This document shows, piece after piece, positions 40,301 through 53,600 of a stretch of DNA of 64,000 nt (position 1 is its first letter; each line of letters opens with the position of its first letter). The stretch is taken from assembly GCA_034509925.1 (NCBI GenBank), contig CM067537.1:5218501-5282500 (forward strand), in the 5' to 3' direction. The DNA is from Hirudinaria manillensis. Its lineage: Eukaryota > Annelida > Clitellata > Hirudinida > Hirudinidae. Position numbers and translations under genes: made by a program. The notes beneath the pieces are model-generated. The model had not been told where the DNA came from. It made no database searches and worked only from the letters and a program-made list of their open reading frames with translations.

Positions 40301-43300
40301 TGTAGATGGAGCTGAGGTTATTGTGAAGGAAGTGGTCGACTGAGGAGAAACGGATGAACCGCTTGTTGTGGACGGAACGGACATCGTTGATTGGCTGGTG
40401 GAAGTTTCAGAATTGAAAGTTGTAGAAGGTCCTGATGTTACGCTAAATGAGGTTGTCGATTGAGGGGAAAAGGTCGATCCACTTGAGGTAACCGGAGATG
40501 ACATACTGGATTCAGTGATTGTCGAATGGCTTGTTGAAGTTCCTGTATTCGGTGATGTAGATGGAGCTGAGGTTATTGTGAAGGAAGTGGTCGACTGAGG
40601 AGAAACGGATGAACCGCTTGTTGTGGACGGAACGGACATCGTTGATTGGCTGGTGGAAGTTTCAGAATTGAAAGTTGTAGAAGGTCCTGATGTTACGCTA
40701 AATGAGGTTGTCGATTGAGGGGAAAAGGTCGATCCACTTGAGGTAACCGGAGATGACATACTGGATTCAGTGATTGTCGAATGGCTTGTTGAAGTTCCTG
40801 TATTCGGTGATGTAGATGGAGCTGAGGTTATTGTGAAGGAAGTGGTCGACTGAGGAGAAACGGATGAACCGCTTGTTGTGGACGGAACGGACATCGTTGA
40901 TTGGCTGGTGGAAGTTTCAGAATTGAAAGTTGTAGAAGGTCCTGATGTTACGCTAAATGAGGTTGTCGATTGAGGGGAAAAGGTCGATCCACTTGAGGTA
41001 ACCGGAGATGACATACTGGATTCAGTGATTGTCGAATGGCTTGTTGAAGTTCCTGTATTCGGTGATGTAGATGGAGCTGAGGTTATTGTGAAGGAAGTGG
41101 TCGACTGAGGAGAAACGGATGAACCGCTTGTTGTGGACGGAACGGACATCGTTGATTGGCTGGTGGAAGTTTCAGAATTGAAAGTTGTAGAAGGTCCTGA
41201 TGTTACGCTAAATGAGGTTGTCGATTGAGGGGAAAAGGTCGATCCACTTGAGGTAACCGGAGATGACATGCTGGATTCAGTGATTGTCGAATGGCTTGTT
41301 GATGTTGCTGTATCCGGTGATGTAGATGGAGCTGAGGTTATTGTGAAGGAAGTGGTCGACTGAGGAGAAACGGATGAACCGCTTGTTGTGGACGGAACGG
41401 ACATCGTTGATTGGCTGGTGGATGTATCAGAATTGAAAGTTGTAGACGGTCCTGATGTTACGCTAAAGGAGGTTGTCGATTGAGGGGAAAAGGTCGATCC
41501 ACTTGAGGTAACCGGAGATGACATGCTGGATTCAGTGATTATCGAATGGCTTGTTGAAGTTCCTGTATTCGGTGATGTAGATGGAGCTGAGGTTATTGTG
41601 TAGGAAGTGGTCGACTGAGGAGAAACGGATGAACCGCTTGTTGTGGACGGAACGGACATCGTTGATTGGCTGGTGGATGTATCAGAATTGAAAGTTGTAG
41701 ACGGTCCTGATGTTACGCTAAATGAGGTTGTCGATTGAGGGGAATGGGTCGATCCACTTGAGGTAACCGGAGATGACATGCTGGATTCAGTGATTGTCGA
41801 ATGGCTTGTTGATGTTGCTGTATCCGGTGATGTAGATGGAGCTGAGGTTATTGTGAAGGAAGTGGTCGACTGAGGAGAAACGGATGAACCGCTTGTTGTG
41901 GACGGAACGGACATCGTTGATTGGCTGGTGGATGTATCAGAATTGAAAGTTGTAGACGGTCCTGATGTTACGCTAAATGAGGTTGTCGATTGAGGGGAAT
42001 GGGTCGATCCACTTGAGGTAACCGGAGATGACATGCTGGATTCAGTGATTGTCGAATGGCTAGTTGAAGTTCCTGTATTCGGTGATGTAGATGGAGCTGA
42101 GGTTATTGTGAAGGAAGTGGTCGACTGAGGAGAAACGGATGAACCGCTTGTTGTGGACGGAACGGACATCGTTGATTGGCTGGTGGAAGTTTCAGAATTG
42201 AAAGTTGTAGAAGGTCCTGATGTTACGCTAAATGAGGTTGTCGATTGAGGGGAAAAGGTCGATCCACTTGAGGTAACCGGAGATGACATACTGGATTCAG
42301 TGATTGTCGAATGGCTTGTTGAAGTTCCTGTATTCGGTGATGTAGATGGAGCTGAGGTTATTGTGAAGGAAGTGGTCGACTGAGGAGAAACGGATGAACC
42401 GCTTGTTGTGGACGGAACGGACATCGTTGATTGGCTGGTGGAAGTTTCAGAATTGAAAGTTGTAGAAGGTCCTGATGTTACGCTAAATGAGGTTGTCGAT
42501 TGAGGGGAAAAGGTCGATCCACTTGAGGTAACCGGAGATGACATACTGGATTCAGTGATTGTCGAATGGCTTGTTGAAGTTCCTGTATTCGGTGATGTAG
42601 ATGGAGCTGAGGTTATTGTGAAGGAAGTGGTCGACTGAGGAGAAACGGATGAACCGCTTGTTGTGGACGGAACGGACATCGTTGATTGGCTGGTGGAAGT
42701 TTCAGAATTGAAAGTTGTAGAAGGTCCTGATGTTACGCTAAATGAGGTTGTCGATTGAGGGGAAAAGGTCGATCCACTTGAGGTAACCGGAGATGACATG
42801 CTGGATTCAGTGATTGTCGAATGGCTTGTTGATGTTGCTGTATCCGGTGATGTAGATGGAGCTGAGGTTATTGTGAAGGAAGTGGTCGACTGAGGAGAAA
42901 CGGATGAACCGCTTGTTGTGGACGGAACGGACATCGTTGATTGGCTGGTGGATGTATCAGAATTGAAAGTTGTAGACGGTCCTGATGTTACGCTAAAGGA
43001 GGTTGTCGATTGAGGGGAAAAGGTCGATCCACTTGAGGTAACCGGAGATGACATGCTGGATTCAGTGATTATCGAATGGCTTGTTGAAGTTCCTGTATTC
43101 GGTGATGTAGATGGAGCTGAGGTTATTGTGTAGGAAGTGGTCGACTGAGGAGAAACGGATGAACCGCTTGTTGTGGACGGAACGGACATCGTTGATTGGC
43201 TGGTGGATGTATCAGAATTGAAAGTTGTAGACGGTCCTGATGTTACGCTAAATGAGGTTGTCGATTGAGGGGAATGGGTCGATCCACTTGAGGTAACCGG

Positions 43301-44623
43301 AGATGACATGCTGGATTCAGTGATTGTCGAATGGCTTGTTGATGTTGCTGTATCCGGTGATGTAGATGGAGCTGAGGTTATTGTGAAGGAAGTGGTCGAC
43401 TGAGGAGAAAACGGATGAACCGCTTGTTGTGGACGGAACGGACATCGTTGATTGGCTGGTGGATGTATCAGAATTGAAAGTTGTAGACGGTCCTGATGTT
43501 ACGCTAAATGAGGTTGTCGATTGAGGGGAATGGGTCGATCCACTTGAGGTAACCGGAGATGACATGCTGGATTCAGTGATTGTCGAATGGCTTGTTGATG
43601 TTGCTGTATCCGGTGATGTAGATGGAGCTGAGGTTATTGTGAAGGAAGTGGTCGACTGAGGAGAAACGGATGAACCGCTTGTTGTGGACGGAACGGACAT
43701 CGTTGATTGGCTGGTGGATGTATCAGAATTGAAAGTTGTAGACGGTCCTGATGTTACGCTAAATGAGGTTGTCGATTGAGGGGAATGGGTCGATCCACTT
43801 GAGTTAACCGGAGATGACATGCTGGATTGAGTGATTGTCGAATGGCTTGTTGATGTTGCTGTATCCGGTGATGTAGATGGAGCTGAGGTTATTGTGAAGG
43901 AAGTGGTCGACTGAGGAGAAACGGATGAACCGCTTGTTGTGGACGGAACGGACATCGTTGATTGGCTGGTGGATGTATCAGAATTGAAAGTTGTAGACGG
44001 TCCTGATGTTACGCTAAATGAGGTTGTCGATTGAGGGGAATGGGTCGATCCACTTGAGTTAACCGGAGATGACATGCTGGATTGAGTGATTGTCGAATGG
44101 CTTGTTGATGTTGCTGTATCCGGTGATGTAGATGGAGCTGAGGTTATTGTGAAGGAAGTGGTCGACTGAGTTGAAACGGATGAACCGCTTGTTGTGGACG
44201 GAACGGACATCGTTGATTGGCTGGTGGATGTATCAGAATTGAAAGTTGTAGACGGTCCTGATGTTACGCTAAATGAGGTTGTCGATTGAGGGGAATAGGT
44301 CGATCCACTTGAGGTAACCGGAGATGACATGCTGGATTCAGTGATTGTCGAATGGCTTGTTGATGTTGCTGTATCCGGTGATGTAGATGGAGCTGAGGTT
44401 ATTGTGATGGAAGTGGTCGACTGAGTAGAAACGGATGAACCGCTTGTTGTGGATGGAACAGATAACGTTGAGTGGCTGATGGATGTTGTAGAAGTGATTA
44501 AGTCTCCTGTCGTAATATTTAATGTTGCTGTGGAATCTATATCAGAATTAGTTGCAAGTGCATTCGACGTTGAATTCGCTCCTTCAATCGATAGCGCTGT
44601 CGGATTTGATGTTGTTTTAATGC
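7330..44623 (-). CDS. Single family-A exon of about 37.3 kb
   Basis: The exon starts at 44623 after an ACTTTCCCAG acceptor, entered in phase 1 (Gly codon completed from the linker exon). It opens with about 45 unique residues (start IKTTSNPTALSIEGANSTSN, then two further sequons), passes into degenerate family-A units, and ends at TAA 7330-7332. It is open throughout except for extra A residues in the runs at 43408-43411 and 38937-38941. If those are consensus errors it is one continuous exon of about 12,430 codons. No internal splice signal is needed to keep it open. The last unit diverges after ITES into TISSQNFP, so the stop belongs to unique sequence at the array edge and not to a mutated repeat. 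Confidence 0.8.
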
Positions 44624-47600
44624 CTGGGAAAGTTTGAAATTAGTTGAGTTGTAATTTTTGAAGGATGCAAACACGAATTATTTAAAGATTCATATACATA
44701 CCTGATGCCAACGTCGTTCCGTTGATATTTGTTGTGGATAAGTTCATTGCAGCTGTCCAATTCGTGCCATTGAATGGGTTCGATGAAGAATTGACCGTTT
44801 TAAGATGTGTGGAACCTGAATACAAAATAATTTAAAATCATTAATTTTTGCGATTGATTGGTTTAAGGATAGTTCAGTGGCATATTATTTATGGTTTCAT
44901 ATTCCCTACATATGAACTGTTGACGATATGATTTTTAGAGTTTCATTGCAACATCGTTCCCATTCTAGAAGATGAAGTCTACGCCGTATATTCGTCGAAT
45001 AAAGTGGTCAACATATTAATTGTTAGTGGTGTAGTTGTCCAAGTCGTACCGTTGAATGGAGTCGATGAGAAATTGGCCATCGTGAGATTTGATGTTTCTA
45101 TGGATCCTGAAACAGTAATTGTTATGTTTGAATTCGCTGTTGTCGGTGATCCGTTGGATGATGTTTCAGTGTTGAGAAATGTTGAAATCTCCGACGATGT
45201 TCCGTTGAAAGTATGCGTCGTGAGATTTGATGTTGCTATCGATACTGAAACAGTAATCGTTATGAATGAATTCGCAGTTGTTGATGATCCGCTAGAGGAT
45301 GTTTAACTGTTGGGAAATATTGAGTTTGCCGACGATGTTCCGTTCAAAGTATGCGTTGACGCATCGGTTGAATTTGACGTCGTACCTGTTGTGGAAGATG
45401 AAGAGATCGTCGATGTTCTGTTGAAGGAAGTGGTCGACACGTTGATTGCAACTGGGGTAGTTGTAGATGATGATGTCATTGTCGAAGATCCGTTGAAAGA
45501 AGTTGTCGACTCGTTAACTGCAAGCGGTGAAGTTGTCCAAGTCGTACCGTTGAATGGAGTCGATGAGAAATTGGCCGTCGTGAGATTTGATGTTGCTATG
45601 GATACTGAAACATTAATCGATGTATTTGCATTCGCCGTTGTCGGTGATCCGTTGGATGATGTTTCAGTGTTGGGATATGTTGAAATCTCCGACGATGTTC
45701 CGTTGAAAGTATGCGTTGACGCATCGGTTGAATTTGACGTCGTACCTGTTGTGGAAGATGAAGATATCGTCGAAGTTCTGTTGAAGGAAGTGGTCGACAC
45801 GTTGATTGCAACTGGGGTAGTTGTAGATGATGATGTCATTGTCGAAGATCCGTTGAAAGAATTTGTCGACACGTTAACTTCAAGCAGTGTAGTTGTCCAG
45901 GTCGTACCGTTGAATGGAGTCGATGAGAAATTGGCCGTCGTGAGATTTGATGTTGCTATGGATCCTGAAATAATAATCGTTATGTATGAATTCGGCGTTG
46001 TCGGTGATCCGTGGGATGATGTTTCAGTGTTGGGATATGTTGAAATCTCCGACGATGTACCGTTCAATGTATGCATTGACCCATCGGTTGAATTTGACGT
46101 CATACCTGTTGTGGAAGATGAAGAGATCGTCGAAGTTCTGTTGAAGGAAGTGATCGACACGTTGATTGCAACTGGGGTAGTTGTAGATGATGATGTCATT
46201 GTCGAAGATCCGTTGAAAGAATTTGTCGACACGTTAACTTCAAGCAGTGTAGTTGTCCAGGTCGTACCGTTGAATGGAGTCGATGAGAAATTGGCCGTCG
46301 TGAGATTTGATGTTGCTATGGATCCTGAAATAATAATCGTTATGTATGAATTCGGCGTTGTCTGTGATCCGTGGGATGATGTTTCAGTGTTGGGATATGT
46401 TGAAATCTCCGACGATGTACCGTTCAATGTATGCATTGACCCATCGGTTGAATTTGACGTCATACCTGTTGTGGAAGATGAAGAGATCGTCGGAGTTCTG
46501 TTGAAGGAAGTGGTCGACACGTTGATTGCAGCTGGGGTAGTTGTAGACGATGATGTCATTGTCGAAGATCCGTTGAAAGATGTTGTCGACTCGTTAACTG
46601 CAAGCGGTGAAGTTGTCCAAGTCGTACCGTTGAATGGAGTTGATGAGAAATTGGCTATCATGAGATTTGATGTTGCTATGGATACTGAAAGATTAATCGA
46701 TGTATTTGCATTCGCTGTTGTCGGTGATCCGTTGGATGATGTTTCAGTGTTGAGAAATGTTGAAATCTCCGACGATGTTCCGTTGAAAGTATGCGTTGAC
46801 GCATCGGTTGAATTTGACGTCGTACCTGTTGTGGAAAATGGAGAGATCGTCGATGTTCTGTTGAAGGAAGTGGTCGACACGTTGATTGCAACTGGGGTAG
46901 TTGTAGATGATGATGTCATTGTCGAAGATCCGTTGAAAGAAGTTGTCGACTCGTTAACTGCAAGCGGTGTAGTTGTCCAAGTCGTACCGTTGAATGGAGT
47001 CGATGAGAAATTGGCCTTCGTGAGATTTGATGTTGCTATGGATCCTGAAATAATAATCGTTATGTATGAATTCGCCGTTGTTGACGATCCGCTAGAGGAT
47101 GTTTCACTGTTGGGAAATATTGAGTTTGCCGACGATGTTCCGTTCAAAGTATGCGTTGACGCATCGGTTGAATTTGACGTCGTACCTGTTGTGGAAGATG
47201 AAGATATTGTCGAAGTTCTGTTGAAGGAAGTGGTCGACACGTTAACTGCAAGCGGTGTAGTTGTCCAAGTCGTACCGTTGAATGGAGTCGATGAGAAATT
47301 GGCCTTCGTGAGATTTGATGTTGCTATGGATCCTGAAATAATAATCGTTATGTATGAATTCGCCGTTGTTGACGATCCGCTAGAGGATGTTTCACTGTTG
47401 GGAAATATTGAGTTTGCCGACGATGTTCCGTTCAAAGTATGCGTTGACGCATCGGTTGAATTTGACGTCGTACCTGTTGTGGAAGATGAAGATATTGTCG
47501 AAGTTCTGTTGAAGGAAGTGGTCGACACGTTAACTGCAAGCGGTGAAGTTGTCCAAGTCGTACCGTTGAATGGAGTTGATGAGAAATTGGCTATCATGAG

Positions 47601-50600
47601 ATTTGATGTTGCTATGGATACTGAAAGATTAATCGATGTATTTGCATTCGCTGTTGTCGGTGATCCGTTGGATGATGTTTCAGTGTTGAGAAATGTTGAA
47701 ATCTCCGACGATGTTCCGTTGAAAGTATGCGTTGACGCATCGGTTGAATTTGACGTCGTACCTGTTGTGGAAAATGGAGAGATCGTCGATGTTCTGTTGA
47801 AGGAAGTGGTCGACACGTTGATTGCAACTGGGGTAGTTGTAGATGATGATGTCATTGTCGAAGATCCGTTGAAAGAAGTTGTCGACTCGTTAACTGCAAG
47901 CGGTGTAGTTGTCCAAGTCGTACCGTTGAATGGAGTCGATGAGAAATTGGCCTTCGTGAGATTTGATGTTGCTATGGATCCTGAAATAATAATCGTTATG
48001 TATGAATTCGGCGTTGTCTGTGATCCGTGGGATGATGTTTCAGTGTTGGGATATGTTGAAATCTCCGACGATGTACCGTTCAATGTATGCATTGACCCAT
48101 CGGTTGAATTTGACGTCATACCTGTTGTGGAAGATGAAGAGATCGTCGGAGTTCTGTTGAAGGAAGTGGTCGACACGTTGATTGCAGCTGGGGTAGTTGT
48201 AGACGATGATGTCATTGTCGAAGATCCGTTGAAAGATGTTGTCGACTCGTTAACTGCAAGCGGTGAAGTTGTCCAAGTCGTACCGTTGAATGGAGTTGAT
48301 GAGAAATTGGCTATCATGAGATTTGATGTTGCTATGGATACTGAAAGATTAATCGATGTATTTGCATTCGCTGTTGTCGGTGATTCGTTGGATGATGTTT
48401 CAGTGTTGAGAAATGTTGAAATCTCCGACGATGTTCCGTTGAAAGTATGCGTTGACGCATCGGTTGAATTTGACGTCGTACCTGTTGTGGAAAATGGAGA
48501 GATCGTCGATGTTCTGTTGAAGGAAGTGGTCGACACGTTGATTGCAACTGGGGTAGTTGTAGATGATGATGTCATTGTCGAAGATCCGTTGAAAGAAGTT
48601 GTCGACTTGTTAACTGCAAGCGGTGTAGTTGTCCAAGTCGTACCGTTGAATGGAGTCGATGAGAAATTGGCCTTCGTGAGATTTGATGTTGCTATGGATC
48701 CTGAAATAATAATCGTTATGTATGAATTCGCCGTTGTTGACGATCCGCTAGAGGATGTTTCACTGTTGGGAAATATTGAGTTTGCCGACGATGTTCCGTT
48801 CAAAGTATGCGTTGACGCATCGGTTGAATTTGACGTCGTACCTGTTGTGGAAAATGGAGAGATCGTCGATGTTCTGTTGAAGGAAGTGGTCGACACGTTG
48901 ATTGCAACTGGGGTAGTTGTAGATGATGATGTCATTGTCGAAGATCCGTTGAAAGAAGTTGTCGACTCGTTAACTGCAAGCGGTGTAGTTGTCCAAGTCG
49001 TACCGTTGAATGGAGTCGATGAGAAATTGGCCTTCGTGAGATTTGATGTTGCTATGGATCCTGAAATAATAATCGTTATGTATGAATTCGCCGTTGTTGA
49101 CGATCCGCTAGAGGATGTTTCACTGTTGGGAAATATTGAGTTTGCCGACGATGTTCCGTTCAAAGTATGCGTTGACGCATCGGTTGAATTTGACGTCGTA
49201 CCTGTTGTGGAAAATGGAGAGATCGTCGATGTTCTGTTGAAGGAAGTGGTCGACACGTTGATTGCAACTGGGGTAGTTGTAGACGATGATGTCATTGTCG
49301 AAGATCCGTTGAAAGATGTTGTCGACTCGTTAACTGCAAGCGGTGTAGTTGTCCAAGTCGTACCGTTGAATGGAGTTGATGAGAAATTGGCTATCATGAG
49401 ATTTGATGTTGCTATGGATACTGAAAGATTAATCGATGTATTTGCATTCGCTGTTGTCGGTGATCCGTTGGATGATGTTTCAGTGTTGAGAAATGTTGAA
49501 ATCTCCGACGATGTTCCGTTGAAAGTATGCGTTGACGCATCGGTTGAATTTGACGTCGTACCTGTTGTGGAAAATGGAGAGATCGTCGATGTTCTGTTGA
49601 AGGAAGTGGTCGACACGTTGATTGCAACTGGGGTAGTTGTAGATGATGATGTCATTGTCGAAGATCCGTTGAAAGAATTTGTCGACACGTTAACTTCAAG
49701 CAGTGAAGTTGTCCAGGTTGTACCGTTGAATGGAGTCGATGAGAAATTGGCCGTCGTGAGATTTGATGTTGCTATGGATCCTGAAATAATAATCGTTATG
49801 TATGAATTCGGCGATGTTGACGATCCGCTAGAGGATGTTTCACTGTTGGGAAATATTGAGTTTGCCGACGATGTTCCGTTCAAAGTATGCGTTGACGCAT
49901 CGGTTGAATTTGACGTCGTACCTGTTGTGGAAAATGGAGAGATCGTCGATGTTCTGTTGAAGGAAGTGGTCGACACGTTGATTGCAACTGGGGTAGTTGT
50001 AGATGATGATGTCAATGTCGAAGATCCGTTGAAAGATGTTGTCGACTCGTTAACTGCAAGCGGTGAAGTTGTCCAAGTCGTACCGTTGAATGGAGTTGAT
50101 GAGAAATTGGCTATCATGAGATTTGATGTTGCTATGGATACTGAAAGATTAATCGATGTATTTGCATTCGCTGTTGTCGGTGATCCGTTGGATGATGTTT
50201 CAGTGTTGAGAAATGTTGAAATCTCCGACGATGTTCCGTTGAAAGTATGCGTTGACGCATCGGTTGAATTTGACGTCGTACCTGTTGTGGAAAATGGAGA
50301 TATTGTCGAAGTTCTGTTGAAGGAAGTGGTCGACACGTTGATTGCAACTGGGGTAGTTGTAGACGATGATGTCATTGTCGAAGATCCGTTGAAAGATGTT
50401 GTCGACTCGTTAACTGCAAGCGGTGAAGTTGTCCAAGTCGTACCGTTGAATGGAGTTGATGAGAAATTGGCTATCATGAGATTTGATGTTGCTATGGATC
50501 CTGAAATAATAATCGTTATGTATGATTTCGCCGTTGTTGACGATCCGCTAGAGGATGTTTCACTGTTGGGAAATATTGAGTTTGCCGACGATGTTCCGTT

Positions 50601-53600
50601 CAAAGTATGCGTTGACGCATCGGTTGAATTTGACGTCGTACCTGTTGTGGAAAATGGAGAGATCGTCGATGTTCTGTTGAAGGAAGTGGTCGACACGTTG
50701 ATTGCAACTGGGGTAGTTGTAGATGATGATGTCATTGTCGAAGATCCGTTGAAAGATGTTGTCGACTCGTTAACTGCAAGCGGTGAAGTTGTCCAAGTCG
50801 TACCGTTGAATGGAGTTGATGAGAAATTGGCTATCATGAGATTTGATGTTGCTATGGATACTGAAAGATTAATCGATGTATTTGCATTCGCTGTTGTCGG
50901 TGATCCGTTGGATGATGTTTCAGTGTTGAGAAATGTTGAAATCTCCGACGATGTTCCGTTGAAAGTATGCGTTGACGCATCGGTTGAATTTGACGTCGTA
51001 CCTGTTGTGGAAAATGGAGAGATCGTCGATGTTCTGTTGAAGGAAGTGGTCGACACGTTGATTGCAACTGGGGTAGTTGTAGATGATGATGTCATTGTCG
51101 AAGATCCGTTGAAAGAAGTTGTCGACTCGTTAACTGCAAGCGGTGTAGTTGTCCAAGTCGTACCGTTGAATGGAGTCGATGAGAAATTGGCCTTCGTGAG
51201 ATTTGATGTTGCTATGGATCCTGAAATAATAATCGTTATGTATGAATTCGCCGTTGTTGACGATCCGCTAGAGGATGTTTCACTGTTGGGAAATATTGAG
51301 TTTGCCGACGATGTTCCGTTCAAAGTATGCGTTGACGCATCGGTTGAATTTGACGTCTTACCTGTTGTGGAAAATGGAGAGATCGTCGATGTTCTGTTGA
51401 AGGAAGTGGTCGACACGTTGATTGCAACTGGGGTAGTTGTAGATGATGATGTCATTGTCGAAGATCCGTTGAAAGAAGTGGTCGACTCGTTAACTGCAAG
51501 CGGTGTAGTTGTCCAAGTCGTACCGTTGAATGGAGTCGATGAGAAATTGGCCTTCGTGAGATTTGATGTTGCTATGGATCCTGAAATAATAATCGTTATG
51601 TATGAATTCGCCGTTGTTGATGATCCGCTAGAGGATGTTTCACTGTTGGGAAATATTGAGTTTGCCGACGATGTTCCGTTCAAAGTATGCGTTGACGCAT
51701 CGGTTGAATTTGACGTCGTACCTGTTGTGGAAGATGAAGATATTGTCGAAGTTCTGTTGAAGGAAGTGGTCGACACGTTGATTGCAACTGGGGTAGTTGT
51801 AGACGATGATGTCATTGTCGAAGATCCGTTGAAAGATGTTGTCGACTCGTTAACTGCAAGCGGTGAAGTTGTCCAAGTCGTACCGTTGAATGGTGTCGAT
51901 GAGAAATTGGCCGTCGTGAGATTAGATGTTGCTATGGATCCTGAAATAATAATCGTTATGTATGAATTCGTCGTTGTCGGTGATCCGTGGGATGATGTTT
52001 CAGTGTTGGGATATGTTGAAATCTCCGACGATGTTCCGTTCAAAGTATGCGTTGACGCATCGGTTGAATTTGACGTCGTACCTGTTGTGGAAGATGAAGA
52101 TATTGTCGAAGTTCTGTTGAAGGAAGTGGTCGACACGTTGATTGCAACTGGGGTAGTTGTAGATGATGATGTCATTGTCGAAGATCCGTTGAAAAAAGTT
52201 CTCGACTCGTTAACTGCAAGCGGTGTAGTTGTCCAAGTCGTACCGTTGAATGGAGTCGATGAGAAATTGGCTATCATGAGATTTGATGTTGCTATGGATA
52301 CTGAAAGATTAATCGATGTATTTGCATTCGCTGTTGTCGGTGATCCGTTGGATGATGTTTCAGTGTTGAGAAATGTTGAAATCTCCGACGATGTTCCGTT
52401 GAAAGTATGCGTTGACGCATCGGTTGAATTTGACGTCGTACCTGTTGTGGAAAATGGAGAGATCGTCGATGTTCTGTTGAAGGAAGTGGTCGACACGTTG
52501 ATTGCAACTGGGGTAGTTGTAGATGATGATGTCATTGTCGAAGATCCGTTGAAAGAAGTTGTCGACTCGTTAACTGCAAGCGGTGTAGTTGTCCAAGTCG
52601 TACCGTTGAATGGAGTCGATGAGAAATTGGCCTTCGTGAGATTTGATGTTGCTATGGATCCTGAAATAATAATCGTTATGTATGAATTCGCCGTTGTTGA
52701 CGATCCGCTAGAGGATGTTTCACTGTTGGGAAATATTGAGTTTGCCGACGATGTTCCGTTCAAAGTATGCGTTGACGCATCGGTTGAATTTGACGTCTTA
52801 CCTGTTGTGGAAAATGGAGAGATCGTCGATGTTCTGTTGAAGGAAGTGGTCGACACGTTGATTGCAACTGGGGTAGTTGTAGATGATGATGTCATTGTCG
52901 AAGATCCGTTGAAAGAAGTGGTCGACTCGTTTAGTTCATTCGGGTGAGTTGTCGAAGTCGTACCGTTGAATGGAGTCGATGAGAAATTGGCCTTCGTGAG
53001 ATTTGATGTTGCTATGGATCCTGAAATAATAATCGTTATGTATGAATTCGCCGTTGTTGATGATCCGCTAGAGGATGTTTCACTGTTGGGAAATATTGAG
53101 TTTGCCGACGATGTTCCGTTCAAAGTATGCGTTGACGCATCGGTTGAATTTGACGTCGTACCTGTTGTGGAAGATGAAGATATTGTCGAAGTTCTGTTTG
53201 AAGGAAGTGGTCGACACGTTGATTGCAACTGGGGTAGTTGTAGACGATGATGTCATTGTCGAAGATCCGTTGAAAGATGTTGTCGACTCGTTAACTGCAA
53301 GCGGTGAAGTTGTCCAAGTCGTACCGTTGAATGGTGTCGATGAGAAATTGGCCGTCGTGAGATTAGATGTTGCTATGGATCCTGAAATAATAATCGTTAT
53401 GTATGAATTCGTCGTTGTCGGTGATCCGTGGGATGATGTTTCAGTGTTGGGATATGTTGAAATCTCCGACGATGTTCCGTTCAAAGTATGCGTTGACGCA
53501 TCGGTTGAATTTGACGTCGTACCTGTTGTGGAAGATGAAGATATTGTCGAAGTTCTGTTGAAGGAAGTGGTCGACACGTTGATTGCAACTGGGGTAGTTG

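Larger units (their letters stand above)
7345..44480 (-). repeat. Family A tandem array: 255-bp / 85-residue units, about 145 copies
   Basis: The unit period is exactly 255 bp (for example, the CATGCTGGAT landmark at 7606, 7861 and 8116). One unit holds about 31 Ser and 23 Thr of 85 residues, plus Pro and Gly, with no Cys and almost no Lys. It is internally dimeric: a 40-residue half beginning SPQSTTSFSVTSGPSTTFNS and a 45-residue half beginning SPQSTTSFTITSAPSTSPNT. Limited variation sits at a few positions (D/E after FNS; NTGT / DTAT / DTGT; TTTQ / TITE / TITQ; F/H/Y before SPQ). Units near 44.2-44.5 kb and the final unit are the most diverged. The array is AC-rich on the coding strand and GT-rich on the plus strand. 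Confidence 0.97.

Noticed and set aside
45596-52507. Eight near-identical 71-codon minus-strand frames (45596-45811, 46676-46891 and others)
   Set aside because: They are second-frame shadows of single family-B units.
45310-52947. A 2,545-codon open frame on the plus strand opposite family B (and shorter ones at 53075-54064 and 45004-45306)
   Set aside because: It is a mirror of the repeat: the coding-strand codons rarely give antisense stops, and the 360-bp period copies the open frame. It has no start context, ends at the local patch at 52932-52954, and the product would be a monotonous Val/Asp polymer.
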